DNA of 42,178 bases. Source: Oscillatoriales cyanobacterium PMM_0008 (GTDB taxonomy: Bacteria > Cyanobacteriota > Cyanobacteriia > Cyanobacteriales > Aerosakkonemataceae). A program made the position numbers and the translations under genes. The notes under the pieces were generated by a model. It did no database searches. It had not been told where the DNA came from and worked only from the letters and a program-made list of their open reading frames with translations. The number at the start of each line of letters is the position of its first letter. The stretch's first letter is position 1. The stretch lies in the NCBI GenBank assembly GCA_949128025.1, contig CASBRD010000122.1, forward strand, positions 1 through 42,178. Direction: 5' to 3'. Of this stretch, positions 34,587 through 42,178 are shown in pieces.

Positions 34587-35633
34587 TTATCTACTTTTTA
34601 GAGTAGGTACTCCTTCTAAAAACGACCCGCTAAGAAGCAAAACTGTTTGAGAATCTAATTTACCAGTAACTTTCAAACCCAGATTTTTTTGAAAGCGTCG
34701 GATAGCTGGAACTAACTCGGCCTCGGTTGGAATTATTTGGCCCGATCGCTGAAGATAAGACACCGCTTGAGAAACCGTTATCGAGATATCTTGACTGCGA
34801 AAAATGGGGAGATATTGTCCGCCCCAATTTTTTTCAAATTGCTGGCGATCGATCGTGTAAATTTTTCCTCTAGTTGGCTCACCAATTATAGCATTATTGC
34901 CATTTAAACCTAACAAGGCTACCGCATGAGGAATAACGCGAACGCCATCTCTAAACCAAACTCCCAACACACCAGGACGATTGATTAGTCGCATTTGCTC
35001 CCAAGTTGCTTCTAATTCAATCCCATCCATATCAAGAGAGCGAGTTGCTATCAGTAATTGCGCCATAGAAGTGCCTAAGCGACTGGTTCCGGCCAAACGA
35101 GCAACCTTTGATTCTGCTGCATCTATTCCCCAAACGCGCAGCACAGTAGCTAATGCGGATGGCCCACAACTGCTATTAGAAGTTTGTTTGAATACACCGT
35201 TGGGTTGCAAGTTATCTTCTAAAGAAGCGTAAATAGGAGATAAAAAGTAAGCTTCAGCAGCAGTAAAACTTCCCAATCCTAGTGAGCAAATCAAAAGTAC
35301 AGATACTACCTGAATGCGGGAAGTATGCCGGCTGATGGTGAAAGCTATGCCGCAGATGAATAGCAGCAAAAGGCGCATAATTGTCCAAGTGACTTGCAAG
35401 CTATAGAAACGCCATTCTACTGGTAGAGCTTGTATTTCTGGAATTAAACGAGCTAGTAATACCAAGCCCAAGTAAACAACTAAAAATGCGATTAATAAGT
35501 GTGTTTTACCTTTAAAAATATCGTTTGCAGTTGCTCCTTTTCGCAACATTACTCGTCCGATGCGTTGTCCTATAACGAACATCCAAGAACCCAAAATTAG
35601 CGTTACCAGCGTCTGTAGTAGCATATTGTGCAA
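34587..35633 (-). CDS. Membrane-anchored C39-like cysteine peptidase with peptidoglycan-binding domain
   Basis: The 348-residue protein has four hydrophobic segments in the first 125 residues, then a papain-like C39 domain with the cysteine in NSSCGPSALATVLR (Cys156), the histidine in IPHAVALLG (His236) and, in the position of the usual Asp-Pro, GEPTRGK. A PG_binding_1-type domain ends it (AIRRFQKNLGLKVTGKLDSQT, about 315-335). C39 peptidases usually cut double-glycine leaders of exported peptides and are joined to an ABC exporter; here there is no exporter and the domain should face the periplasm. Neighbours are a PH-like membrane protein 18 bp upstream and the AAA-WD40 gene 24 bp downstream. 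Confidence 0.85.
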   Translation of the reverse strand: MHNMLLQTLVTLILGSWMFVIGQRIGRVMLRKGATANDIFKGKTHLLIAFLVVYLGLVLLARLIPEIQALPVEWRFYSLQVTWTIMRLLLLFICGIAFTISRHTSRIQVVSVLLICSLGLGSFTAAEAYFLSPIYASLEDNLQPNGVFKQTSNSSCGPSALATVLRVWGIDAAESKVARLAGTSRLGTSMAQLLIATRSLDMDGIELEATWEQMRLINRPGVLGVWFRDGVRVIPHAVALLGLNGNNAIIGEPTRGKIYTIDRQQFEKNWGGQYLPIFRSQDISITVSQAVSYLQRSGQIIPTEAELVPAIRRFQKNLGLKVTGKLDSQTVLLLSGSFLEGVPTLKSR

Positions 35634-35651
35634 GATGTGAGTTTAGATTCC

Positions 35652-36149
35652 CTAGCCCCATTTTTCCGGCGGCATACCCAGAAAGCTGCGAATCAGATTA
35701 AGAGTTTCTAATTTTTGTGCGATCGACTTAAGTCCCAAGTTGAGCTTTAAGCTTTCACCGGATTTCAAAAAGAGCGTAATCTGATAATCAACCGCTTCCT
35801 GATGATGCCAGCTTGGTGACTGAAGCTGCACATCTAAAACATCGGTAAGGGAATGCCAAATCACCTTAGTATTAAGCAAACCGCGTCGCTTAATAGTGAA
35901 GCTGTTGTATTCCTTATCAAAATGACAGATAACCACCCGTCCGGCTAAAATTAGCACTAAACCACTCGCCACAAGACTTAATAAAAGAAGAGGTGGTATC
36001 CACAAGACGTAAGTTAACCACCTAAGTTGGTGGTAAATTAGCAAGATGAGCAAAAAAGTGCTTACCATCCACCCACCTGTACCTAGCCACAGTGAATAGG
36101 GTCGATATCGAAATTTCAGTTGCGTTTTTGTGTTTTCTAAGATAACCAT
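35652..36149 (-). CDS. Two-helix membrane protein with PH-like C-terminal domain
   Basis: The 165-residue protein has two membrane helices (about 23-42 and 48-70) and a beta-rich C-terminal part (VVICHFDKEYNSFTIKRRG, then VIWHSLTDVLDVQLQ and ITLFLKSGESLKLNLG) that resembles the bacterial PH/YdbT-like fold. Function unknown. It starts 56 bp after the rhodanese gene. Its stop TAG lies in a CCCTAGCCCC repeat. Confidence 0.65.
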   Translation of the reverse strand: MVILENTKTQLKFRYRPYSLWLGTGGWMVSTFLLILLIYHQLRWLTYVLWIPPLLLLSLVASGLVLILAGRVVICHFDKEYNSFTIKRRGLLNTKVIWHSLTDVLDVQLQSPSWHHQEAVDYQITLFLKSGESLKLNLGLKSIAQKLETLNLIRSFLGMPPEKWG

Positions 36150-36205
36150 TGTTTTATTTCACCACCAAAAACAGTATATCAACTTTTTGCGATCGCACTA
36201 TCTAA

Positions 36206-36751
36206 CTAATTACCCGTGATAATCTTTGTCCCAGGTGCGGTAATTTGTGCTAAAATCTCTGCATCTTTTGACGCAGGCACAGCCAGTCGCCATGATTTGA
36301 TACCTCCTTCTAGGACAACAAAATTTAACCTTGTTTTTCTCAATTCTTTGTAGGCTTTAACCGCACGCATCCCCCTTGTACAATAAAGTACGATAATTGG
36401 CTGAGTATGATTATTTTGGATATACCTTTGGGCAATAACCCGAATCTGCTGCACGCCGAATCCAGCCTGAATATCTGTTAGGGGTACAAGCAGGCTGTTA
36501 CCGATGCGATCTTCTGCGTATTCTTCTGGCGATCGCACGTCAATCAAAATTGCATTTCTCAACTTCCCCTGCTTCAATTCGGAAGCGGTCACTTTTTTGG
36601 CACTCAAACTGGCGATAAAGGTTGGAACATCCATGTGATTAACCACTGCTGCTAATGTAACAGAACTAACACCGACAATGCTGAGAGAAAGAATTACTGG
36701 TAAAGGACGTAAATAACGAATGATGCCTTTTTTCAAGTTTTTACTGTGCAT
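36206..36751 (-). CDS. Exported or membrane-anchored rhodanese-domain protein
   Basis: The 181-residue protein has an N-terminal hydrophobic leader (about 17-37) and one rhodanese domain: ILIDVRSPEEYAEDRIGNSL, then IIVLYCTRGMRAVKAYKEL with active-site Cys124 in the loop CTRGMR, and VVLEGGIKSW. Rhodaneses carry sulfur as a cysteine persulfide or sense redox state. The leader places it on the outer side of the membrane. Part of the minus-strand cluster 37570-34587. Confidence 0.88.
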   Translation of the reverse strand: MHSKNLKKGIIRYLRPLPVILSLSIVGVSSVTLAAVVNHMDVPTFIASLSAKKVTASELKQGKLRNAILIDVRSPEEYAEDRIGNSLLVPLTDIQAGFGVQQIRVIAQRYIQNNHTQPIIVLYCTRGMRAVKAYKELRKTRLNFVVLEGGIKSWRLAVPASKDAEILAQITAPGTKIITGN

Positions 36752-36781
36752 TTTTGAGTCTTCCTTTTGAGTGTGGTAAGT

Positions 36782-37570
36782 CTAAAACCAGCGGTAAGAC
36801 TTCATCAGGTAATATGCGATCGCAACAATCGGAAATGAGCATACGTGCATTGACATAACAGTGCTTGCAAGGGTGGGACGTTTTTCTCGAAGAAGGCTTG
36901 CGATCGCAAAACCTTTCATAACAAAACCAAAGATAAACCCAATTAGCAATATTCCTCCTGTCACTGCATAAAGAAAAGTGCGATCGGCTAAGCCACTTAT
37001 CGATTCCACCAGGAATAAGCTGGCAAAACCTAATCCCATGAAGAATAGATAAACCAAGAAAATAAACTTTCCTTGGCTAATATTTTTTAAGTACCCCGTG
37101 CGCTGACAAAAAGAAAGGCACATTGCCGCAGATATCGCAGATCCAATCAGGGAAATTGGAAAAAATATACTGAAAGATACTAAGCCGAGCGGGCAAATTA
37201 TTATGTAAAATATGTTTGCTAAAGTAGCGAATTTACAAGCTTTTAGGTAAGGAAGATGTTCTTGTTTGTGCAGAATATAAGCTTCGATGATAACGATTGC
37301 AAGGAGAGGTATTCCATAGGGGAAAATTGTTGCGATCGCGGGAAGAAATAAAAGCTGAGAAGCAAATTCAATATTGCTGGTATTGGCAAATCCACCACCA
37401 CAAGCTGTTGCTGGGAAACCAATAATTAGCAGTAATCCGACAGCGCCTAATATAACTTTGATTAAGGATTGCCACTTTTTCTGATACTTATTTTTGTTTA
37501 AACTGCGAGTTGCTAGTGGAAAATTAGTGATGGGAACGATGGCTGAATCAAATTGTTTGTAACGCTGCAT
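36782..37570 (-). CDS. Polytopic membrane protein of unknown function
   Basis: The 262-residue protein has about six or seven hydrophobic segments (the first about 38-57, IKVILGAVGLLLIIGFPATA, followed by CGGGFANTSN). I do not recognise the family. It is the first gene of the minus-strand cluster; AGGAG lies about eight bases before its ATG. The next gene begins 30 bp downstream. It is divergent from the HTH-TIR-AAA gene. Confidence 0.65.
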   Translation of the reverse strand: MQRYKQFDSAIVPITNFPLATRSLNKNKYQKKWQSLIKVILGAVGLLLIIGFPATACGGGFANTSNIEFASQLLFLPAIATIFPYGIPLLAIVIIEAYILHKQEHLPYLKACKFATLANIFYIIICPLGLVSFSIFFPISLIGSAISAAMCLSFCQRTGYLKNISQGKFIFLVYLFFMGLGFASLFLVESISGLADRTFLYAVTGGILLIGFIFGFVMKGFAIASLLREKRPTLASTVMSMHVCSFPIVAIAYYLMKSYRWF

Positions 37571-37666
37571 GGTTATGCTCCTGAAAGATAAGTGGTAATT
37601 GCATCTTCCTGTTTATTATTAAGACAGATGCTTCACTGAGTTCTTGACTGACTTCTTCGAGATCTC

Positions 37667-37686
37667 ATCGACTTTTTATCGACTTT
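37667..37686. promoter_or_regulatory. Direct repeat ATCGACTTT x2, 11-bp period, possible operator
   Basis: ATCGACTTT occurs at 37667-37675 and 37678-37686, one helical turn apart, in the divergent gap between the membrane-protein gene and the HTH-TIR-AAA gene, about 50-70 bp before the ATG at 37738. It could bind a dimeric regulator such as the neighbouring HTH protein. This is a suggestion only. Confidence 0.3.
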
Positions 37687-37737
37687 GTGGAAAACTGGCA
37701 TTTAAGATGTGAAAAGTATCTTTGCTATGCAGAAGCA

Positions 37738-39543
37738 ATGTCCCGATCGCTAAAAGTTCGTTCTGAGTGCATCCCCACAGTCAAGTCGTCTCTCCTCAGA
37801 AACGGCTTTCCCAGTCAAAAAGTCCTCGCTGAAGATCTAGGGATAGCCCAATCTACTGTGAGCAACTTTCTCAATGGCAGACCCGTTGATTATGTGAATT
37901 TTAGGGAAATTTGTCAGATATTGAGTCAAGAGTGGCGAAATATAGCCGATTTATCGGATCATTTGCCAGAAAATGAAATAAATAACCTTAAAGCTAAAGT
38001 TTTCATCAGCAGTCGCCATCAAGACTTCCGCCTTGTCCAGCAGTTGCAGCAAGCTTTGAGTGCGGCGGGACACGAAGTTGCGATCGCATCTGAAAACACT
38101 CCGCCCGAACAATATTTACAAAGCTGCGATTACTTGCTGCTGCTGTTGTCCCAGGAATCCGCCGTCAGCGAAATCGTCTTGGAAGAAGTGCGGGTCGCCA
38201 AAGAATTGCACAACTTTACCGCCCAAAAGCCAGCAATTTTACCGCTATGCGTAGGTTTACAAAGTAAAACGCCTCTTTCCTTCGATTTACTGCAACTTTT
38301 GCATGGAATTCAGCCGTGGCAGTGGCGTAGCGACGACGACACCTCAACCATAATCTCAGAAATCCTCAGCGTAGTGGCCCAAGGACGCACGTCCCTAAGT
38401 GCCTCCAGCAAATTAGCTGTAAACTGGGCTACTGAAGGGACTGGGAATTGGGGAGTGGGAATTGGGAATTGGGAATTGGGCATTCTTCCCCACTCTCCCA
38501 CTCTCCCCCTCCCAGTCGCGTCACCAGAGTTACCGGAGGGGCAAGTAGAGGTGGCATCGAGCTTTTATATCGATCGTCCTCCCATTGAAACGCGCTGTTA
38601 TGAGACAATATGTCAGCCTGGTGCCCTCATCCGCATCAAAGCGCCCAGGCAGATGGGCAAAACCTCGTTAATGGCGAGGATTTTGCATCACGCAGAGGAA
38701 CAAGGCTCAAGAGCGATCGCGTTGAGTTTTCAGTTAGCTAATAAACGAATTCTTACCAACTCGGATACATTTTTACAGTGGTTTTGTGCTAGCGTCGGAC
38801 AAGAATTGGGGATGCTGGAAAACCTGGGCAAGTGTTGGGAATTAGCCGATATTATTGGCAGCAACCAGTGCTGCAAAGCTTACTTTGAACAGTGTTTGTT
38901 GCCGGAAATATCGACTTCCCTAACATTGGGTTTGGATGAAGTCGATCGCGTGTTTGAATCTCCCGAAATTGCCGATGACTTTTTTGGTTTGTTGCGAGCT
39001 TTGCATGAAGAATCCAAGCGACGCGATATTTGGAAAAAATTTCGCTTGGTAATTGTTCATTCCACAGAAGTTTATATTCCGTTGGATATCAATAAATCAC
39101 CTTTTAATGTGGGATTGCCGATTGAATTACCGGAGTTTAACTCGCCGCAGGTGCAAGAGTTGGCAATGCGGCACAAACTAGATTGGAATGAGAAACAAGT
39201 CGAGCAATTAATGGGTTTAGTGGGAGGACATCCCTACTTAGTGCGGTTGGCTATGTATTGCATTGCGCGTCAGGATGTTACTTTAGATCGGGTGGTGGAA
39301 GAGAGTGCCACAGAAGCGGGAATTTATAGCGATCATCTGCGGCGGCATTTGTGGAATCTAGAAAAATATCCAGATTTGTTAGAAGCGATGAAAGAGGTTG
39401 TGAGTGCTTCGGGGGGAGTGCGATTGCGGTCAGAATTAGCGTTTAAATTAAATAGTATGGGGCTGGTGAAGTTAGATGGCAATGATTGTACTCCCAGGTG
39501 TAGTTTGTACGAGCAATATTTTCGCGATCGCGTTTGTAGATAG
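37738..39543 (+). CDS. HTH-TIR-AAA-like (STAND) protein
   Basis: The 601-residue protein begins with a phage-repressor-like HTH (LRNGFPSQKVLAEDLGIAQ, then STVSNFLNGRPVDYVNF), followed by a TIR-like domain (about 87-185: KVFISSRHQDFRLVQQLQQ, YLLLLLSQESAVSEIVLEE with a candidate catalytic Glu near 149), a linker and an AAA-like ATPase (Walker A APRQMGKTSLM, Walker B LTLGLDEVD, then KSPFNVGLPIELPEF). It lacks WD40 repeats. TIR-STAND proteins often act in immunity or signalling; the HTH suggests DNA or partner binding. The ATG at 37738 is chosen over a GTG at 37687 because the family starts at MSRSLKVR. The linker is encoded by tandem repeat DNA. Confidence 0.88.
   Translation: MSRSLKVRSECIPTVKSSLLRNGFPSQKVLAEDLGIAQSTVSNFLNGRPVDYVNFREICQILSQEWRNIADLSDHLPENEINNLKAKVFISSRHQDFRLVQQLQQALSAAGHEVAIASENTPPEQYLQSCDYLLLLLSQESAVSEIVLEEVRVAKELHNFTAQKPAILPLCVGLQSKTPLSFDLLQLLHGIQPWQWRSDDDTSTIISEILSVVAQGRTSLSASSKLAVNWATEGTGNWGVGIGNWELGILPHSPTLPLPVASPELPEGQVEVASSFYIDRPPIETRCYETICQPGALIRIKAPRQMGKTSLMARILHHAEEQGSRAIALSFQLANKRILTNSDTFLQWFCASVGQELGMLENLGKCWELADIIGSNQCCKAYFEQCLLPEISTSLTLGLDEVDRVFESPEIADDFFGLLRALHEESKRRDIWKKFRLVIVHSTEVYIPLDINKSPFNVGLPIELPEFNSPQVQELAMRHKLDWNEKQVEQLMGLVGGHPYLVRLAMYCIARQDVTLDRVVEESATEAGIYSDHLRRHLWNLEKYPDLLEAMKEVVSASGGVRLRSELAFKLNSMGLVKLDGNDCTPRCSLYEQYFRDRVCR
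38441..38515. repeat. STRR inside the HTH-TIR-AAA gene
   Basis: Copies of GGGAATT/ATTGGGA heptamers (38441-38480) are followed by a CT-rich block with CACTCTCC units (about 38485-38515). They encode the linker NWGVGIGNWELGILPHSPTL between the TIR and AAA domains. The same word types occur between genes elsewhere in the window (for example 42121-42178). Confidence 0.88.
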
Positions 39544-39595
39544 TTTGTAGAGAATAGTTCATGGCAATGACCTATTCCCCAATTCCCAATTCTTT

Positions 39596-41833
39596 TTACT
39601 TTGAATTAGTCATCATCTGGTTAACCGGGGGATTGTACAGCCGCAGATAGTTCCAGTAGTTGCCAAACACCTGTTTAACGTAGTTTTTAGTTTCTGGAAA
39701 AGGGATAGTTTCGATAAATTCATCTGGATCGGTCAAATTTTTCTGCCCAATCCATTTATCGACGTTACCGGAACCGGCATTGTAACTAGCCAATGCCAAT
39801 AGAGAGTTATTTTTAAATTTCTGGTGGGTTTCCAGCATCAACCATGTGCCGAGATTTATGTTGTCGTTGGTATTGTCTAAGGCGTATTGCTTAAGATTGA
39901 TGATTCTGGCTACGGAGGCTCCAACTTGCGGCATCACTTGCATGACACCAACGGCACCGGCATTAGAGCGGATATTCGGCATAAATCGCGACTCCTGCCT
40001 CATTAGACTAACTACTAGCAAAGGATTTAGCTCACGCTTTTGCGACCAAGTTTCGATCGTTTCTTCATAGGGAAAAGGATATAGAGCATACCAGTAAATG
40101 GGTTGTTGCTTGAGAGATTGAAACTCGGCTTGCTCAGAAGGCGTCTCTCGGTCTTCCAGGGCAGCAACTTGAGTAATTCCTGATATGTAATCCCCCACTG
40201 CCAGTTTCAGGAGACCATCGGTAAACTGTTGAGTTACGGTTGGCTCGATCCGGTTTTGGAATTCTATCTGCCATAGTACCCAGGCATCCCGGTCTTGAGC
40301 CAATTGGTATAGTTCTTTCAATGTTTCAGACCCCATTGGCAGTACGGGGCGCTCCCTCGGTAAGGCTACTTGAGGTGTGATCTTCCGCACGGTGTCGAAG
40401 GTTCCGACATCCCAGCCAAGCATAGTGGCAGAGCGCCAAGCATAGTAAGATTGCGGGTATTTTTTCACTACCAGTTCAAAAGCGGCTTTGGCTTCCTGCT
40501 GCTGTCCCAGTTGCATTGCCCATTTACCGGCCCAAAAGCCTGCCTGACGAGCCGGTTCGCTATTGGGGTTTTGAGTGAGGATTGGCTGTCCCCATTGTAA
40601 TGCTGCCTGGAAATCCCCAGCAGCTGCTTTAGCTTGAGCCATTTTCCAGCGATATTCTGCTGCTGCATCGGAGTTGCCATATTTGGTTAGCAATAATTGA
40701 TTAGTCTCTTCAGCTGCTTTGGGATTATTGAGATTATCCAAAGCTTCTGCTTTTGCTAGCAGTGCGTCACCGGCTTGGTCGGGAAATTGCTCGATCGCTT
40801 GGTCGAGATAAGGCACCGCCTCTATGGATGGTTCTATTTTGGCTATCTGGAGTAGGGCGTTGCCGGTTTCTTTGGCTTTGGGGTACTCGCTCACCATCTT
40901 TTTATAGGCGAGCTTAGCGTCTGTCTCCCTCTCGGCTAGCTGGAGTCCTCTAGCGACAAGGTAGGCGTGGCGAGATGAGGGTGGGGCTTTGGCATAAGCG
41001 GTGCTGGCTTGGCCGTATTTTTTGTCTTTCCAGTAGCCAAGAGCGATCGCTTGCCAGTCTTCTGGCTTGAGTGGCTCTACAGGTTTTCCGTCTATCATTC
41101 CAGGCTGGCTGAGTATCTTGTCTAGCACCAAACTAATTTCTGGCGTGTCAAAGCTATACTTTGCCAGTAACAACATCAAGTCCCGTTGATTCGGTTTCTC
41201 CTTGAGCCAGGAATTTGCCATTTCCAGGGTGAGGGGATGGCTGGGGTATTTCGCGATAACTTCGTTCCAATCTTCTCGTTTCGTCTTGCCCAGTGCAACG
41301 AGGGCTTCTGGGATCGCGGGAGAGTCGGGATAGTGTTTGAGCAAATCCTGCCACTGGGCAGTTGCTTTAGTTTGGTCGCCGATGGCTTGGTAAGCTTGGG
41401 CGCGTTTGACGATCGCTTGTGCGCCTAAAAGCGAATAATCGCACTCTAAGCCTTCTAACAAGTCCACCGCCTTTTGTCCTTGGTGCTGTTCAATTAGATC
41501 GGATGCCAGCAGATAACGGGCTCTAGCACTCTCGCGCTCTCCGTCTCCATTGGCGATCGCTTCTAATTCTTTAGCTCGTTTCTCTGGCTGCATCAGCGCC
41601 AGGGAAAAAACTGTCGTGTTGCTCTTATATCCCGTCGTTTCGCGGCTTTTTCCCCGCAACAGACAGGCGATCGTTCTTCGCGCCAGCCCTCGCCCAAAGT
41701 GTCTTTCAAAGATGGGATATCCAATCAGCAGCACACTCAGTCCGAAACTGACAGCAACTGCAATTTGTTGTCTGCGTTGCTTTTGCCTCGACAGACCGTA
41801 GCCGGAAAATTTAAAACCTGACATTTTTCTCAT
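39596..41833 (-). CDS. slt: Slt-type soluble lytic murein transglycosylase with TPR-like superhelix
   Basis: The 745-residue protein has an N-terminal membrane anchor (about 22-45), a long array of TPR-like helical repeats (about 80-560), and a C-terminal lytic transglycosylase domain. In the latter, SLMRQESRFMPNIRSNAGAV carries the catalytic Glu of RQESRF, with GVMQVMP and ALASYNAGSGNV as the other signatures. It cleaves peptidoglycan glycan strands in the periplasm to form anhydro-muropeptides. Length is normal for Slt70-like proteins. The ATG at 41831-41833 has GAGG about five bases upstream. It is convergent with the HTH-TIR-AAA gene. Confidence 0.93.
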   Translation of the reverse strand: MRKMSGFKFSGYGLSRQKQRRQQIAVAVSFGLSVLLIGYPIFERHFGRGLARRTIACLLRGKSRETTGYKSNTTVFSLALMQPEKRAKELEAIANGDGERESARARYLLASDLIEQHQGQKAVDLLEGLECDYSLLGAQAIVKRAQAYQAIGDQTKATAQWQDLLKHYPDSPAIPEALVALGKTKREDWNEVIAKYPSHPLTLEMANSWLKEKPNQRDLMLLLAKYSFDTPEISLVLDKILSQPGMIDGKPVEPLKPEDWQAIALGYWKDKKYGQASTAYAKAPPSSRHAYLVARGLQLAERETDAKLAYKKMVSEYPKAKETGNALLQIAKIEPSIEAVPYLDQAIEQFPDQAGDALLAKAEALDNLNNPKAAEETNQLLLTKYGNSDAAAEYRWKMAQAKAAAGDFQAALQWGQPILTQNPNSEPARQAGFWAGKWAMQLGQQQEAKAAFELVVKKYPQSYYAWRSATMLGWDVGTFDTVRKITPQVALPRERPVLPMGSETLKELYQLAQDRDAWVLWQIEFQNRIEPTVTQQFTDGLLKLAVGDYISGITQVAALEDRETPSEQAEFQSLKQQPIYWYALYPFPYEETIETWSQKRELNPLLVVSLMRQESRFMPNIRSNAGAVGVMQVMPQVGASVARIINLKQYALDNTNDNINLGTWLMLETHQKFKNNSLLALASYNAGSGNVDKWIGQKNLTDPDEFIETIPFPETKNYVKQVFGNYWNYLRLYNPPVNQMMTNSK

Positions 41834-42178
41834 AGAGCCTCGTGGCGACAGAAATCCATCTGTTTTTTATGTGATCGAGCCAGAGTGAGCCAATGCCGTC
41901 AGGAATTTACGGTCGCTCACGGGCGGGTGGAGGAGACTGGGAACTGCGATCGCTGAGTGGCCCTTCATAGATGCCGGGGATCGCATCCTCAAACGCTACA
42001 AGTTTAACAACACAAAAGTGCTTTAATTTACACTTCCTCGGCTAAAACTGCGATCCCGTAAGCCTAAAAGCCCAATTTTACATGGAGAATAAGGACTAGA
42101 AAAGTCAAAAGAAAATTGGTCATTAGTCATTAGTCATTAGTCATTCTCTCCCACTCTCCCACTCTCCCACTCCCCCAC
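41834..42178. other. Terminal gap with tandem repeats
   Basis: CATTAGT x3 plus a part (42121-42145) and CTCTCCCA units (42146-42178) end the window. No gene is visible. The promoter of the transglycosylase gene should lie at its left side but shows no clear elements. Confidence 0.6.

Overview
The window is chromosomal DNA from a filamentous-type cyanobacterium. The octamer GCGATCGC (HIP1) occurs throughout, 7-8 bp tandem repeats (STRRs) sit between and inside genes, and several families are typically cyanobacterial: XisI, Uma2, DUF29, cyAbrB, the BgtB-type fusion transporter and AAA-like/WD40 proteins. The exact genus cannot be read from the sequence. I saw no tRNA, rRNA, prophage, complete transposase or CRISPR array.

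Layout. 1-6000: the 3' end of xisI, an EamA permease, a Uma2 nuclease-like protein, NAD-dependent DNA ligase (ligA), an HDAC-family deacetylase, a small membrane protein, and a lone CRISPR-repeat-like sequence. 6000-11200: an orphan PD-(D/E)XK protein, a cyclase fragment, and a tldD / PD-(D/E)XK / tldE cluster. 11200-16600: a dihydrouridine synthase, an alpha/beta-hydrolase-fold protein without a visible catalytic triad, a GIY-YIG protein, and a divergent MFS exporter / glutathione transferase pair. 16600-20000: toxin-antitoxin-like and nuclease-like small genes, where a DUF29-Uma2 segment was duplicated and partly deleted and two toxin-antitoxin modules met at a broken junction. 20000-23300: a divergent basic-amino-acid/glutamine ABC transporter (bgtA/bgtB) and an exported RidA-like protein. 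23300-28450: a decay zone with an eroded hybrid kinase, cyAbrB, DUF2243, and an SRPBCC gene fused by deletion to an SDR fragment. 28486-31545: a complete CHASE-PAS-PAS hybrid histidine kinase. 31668-39543: an AAA-like/WD40 protein at the end of a minus-strand cluster (six-helix membrane protein, rhodanese, PH-like membrane protein, C39 peptidase), with a divergent HTH-TIR-AAA gene. 39596-41833: an Slt-type lytic transglycosylase.

The most distinctive region is 31668-39543. Two ATPases of one STAND-like class, one with a membrane segment and WD40 sensor, the other with HTH and TIR domains, flank an envelope gene set (periplasmic C39 peptidase with a peptidoglycan-binding domain, exported rhodanese, two membrane proteins). 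This could be an envelope-sensing or defence module, but that is inference from domains and gene order.

A second theme is repeat DNA shaping proteins. Intergenic-type repeats encode interdomain linkers in LigA, the AAA-WD40 protein and the TIR-AAA protein, form the C-terminal tail of the AAA-WD40 protein, and lie at or next to the stop codons of several genes.
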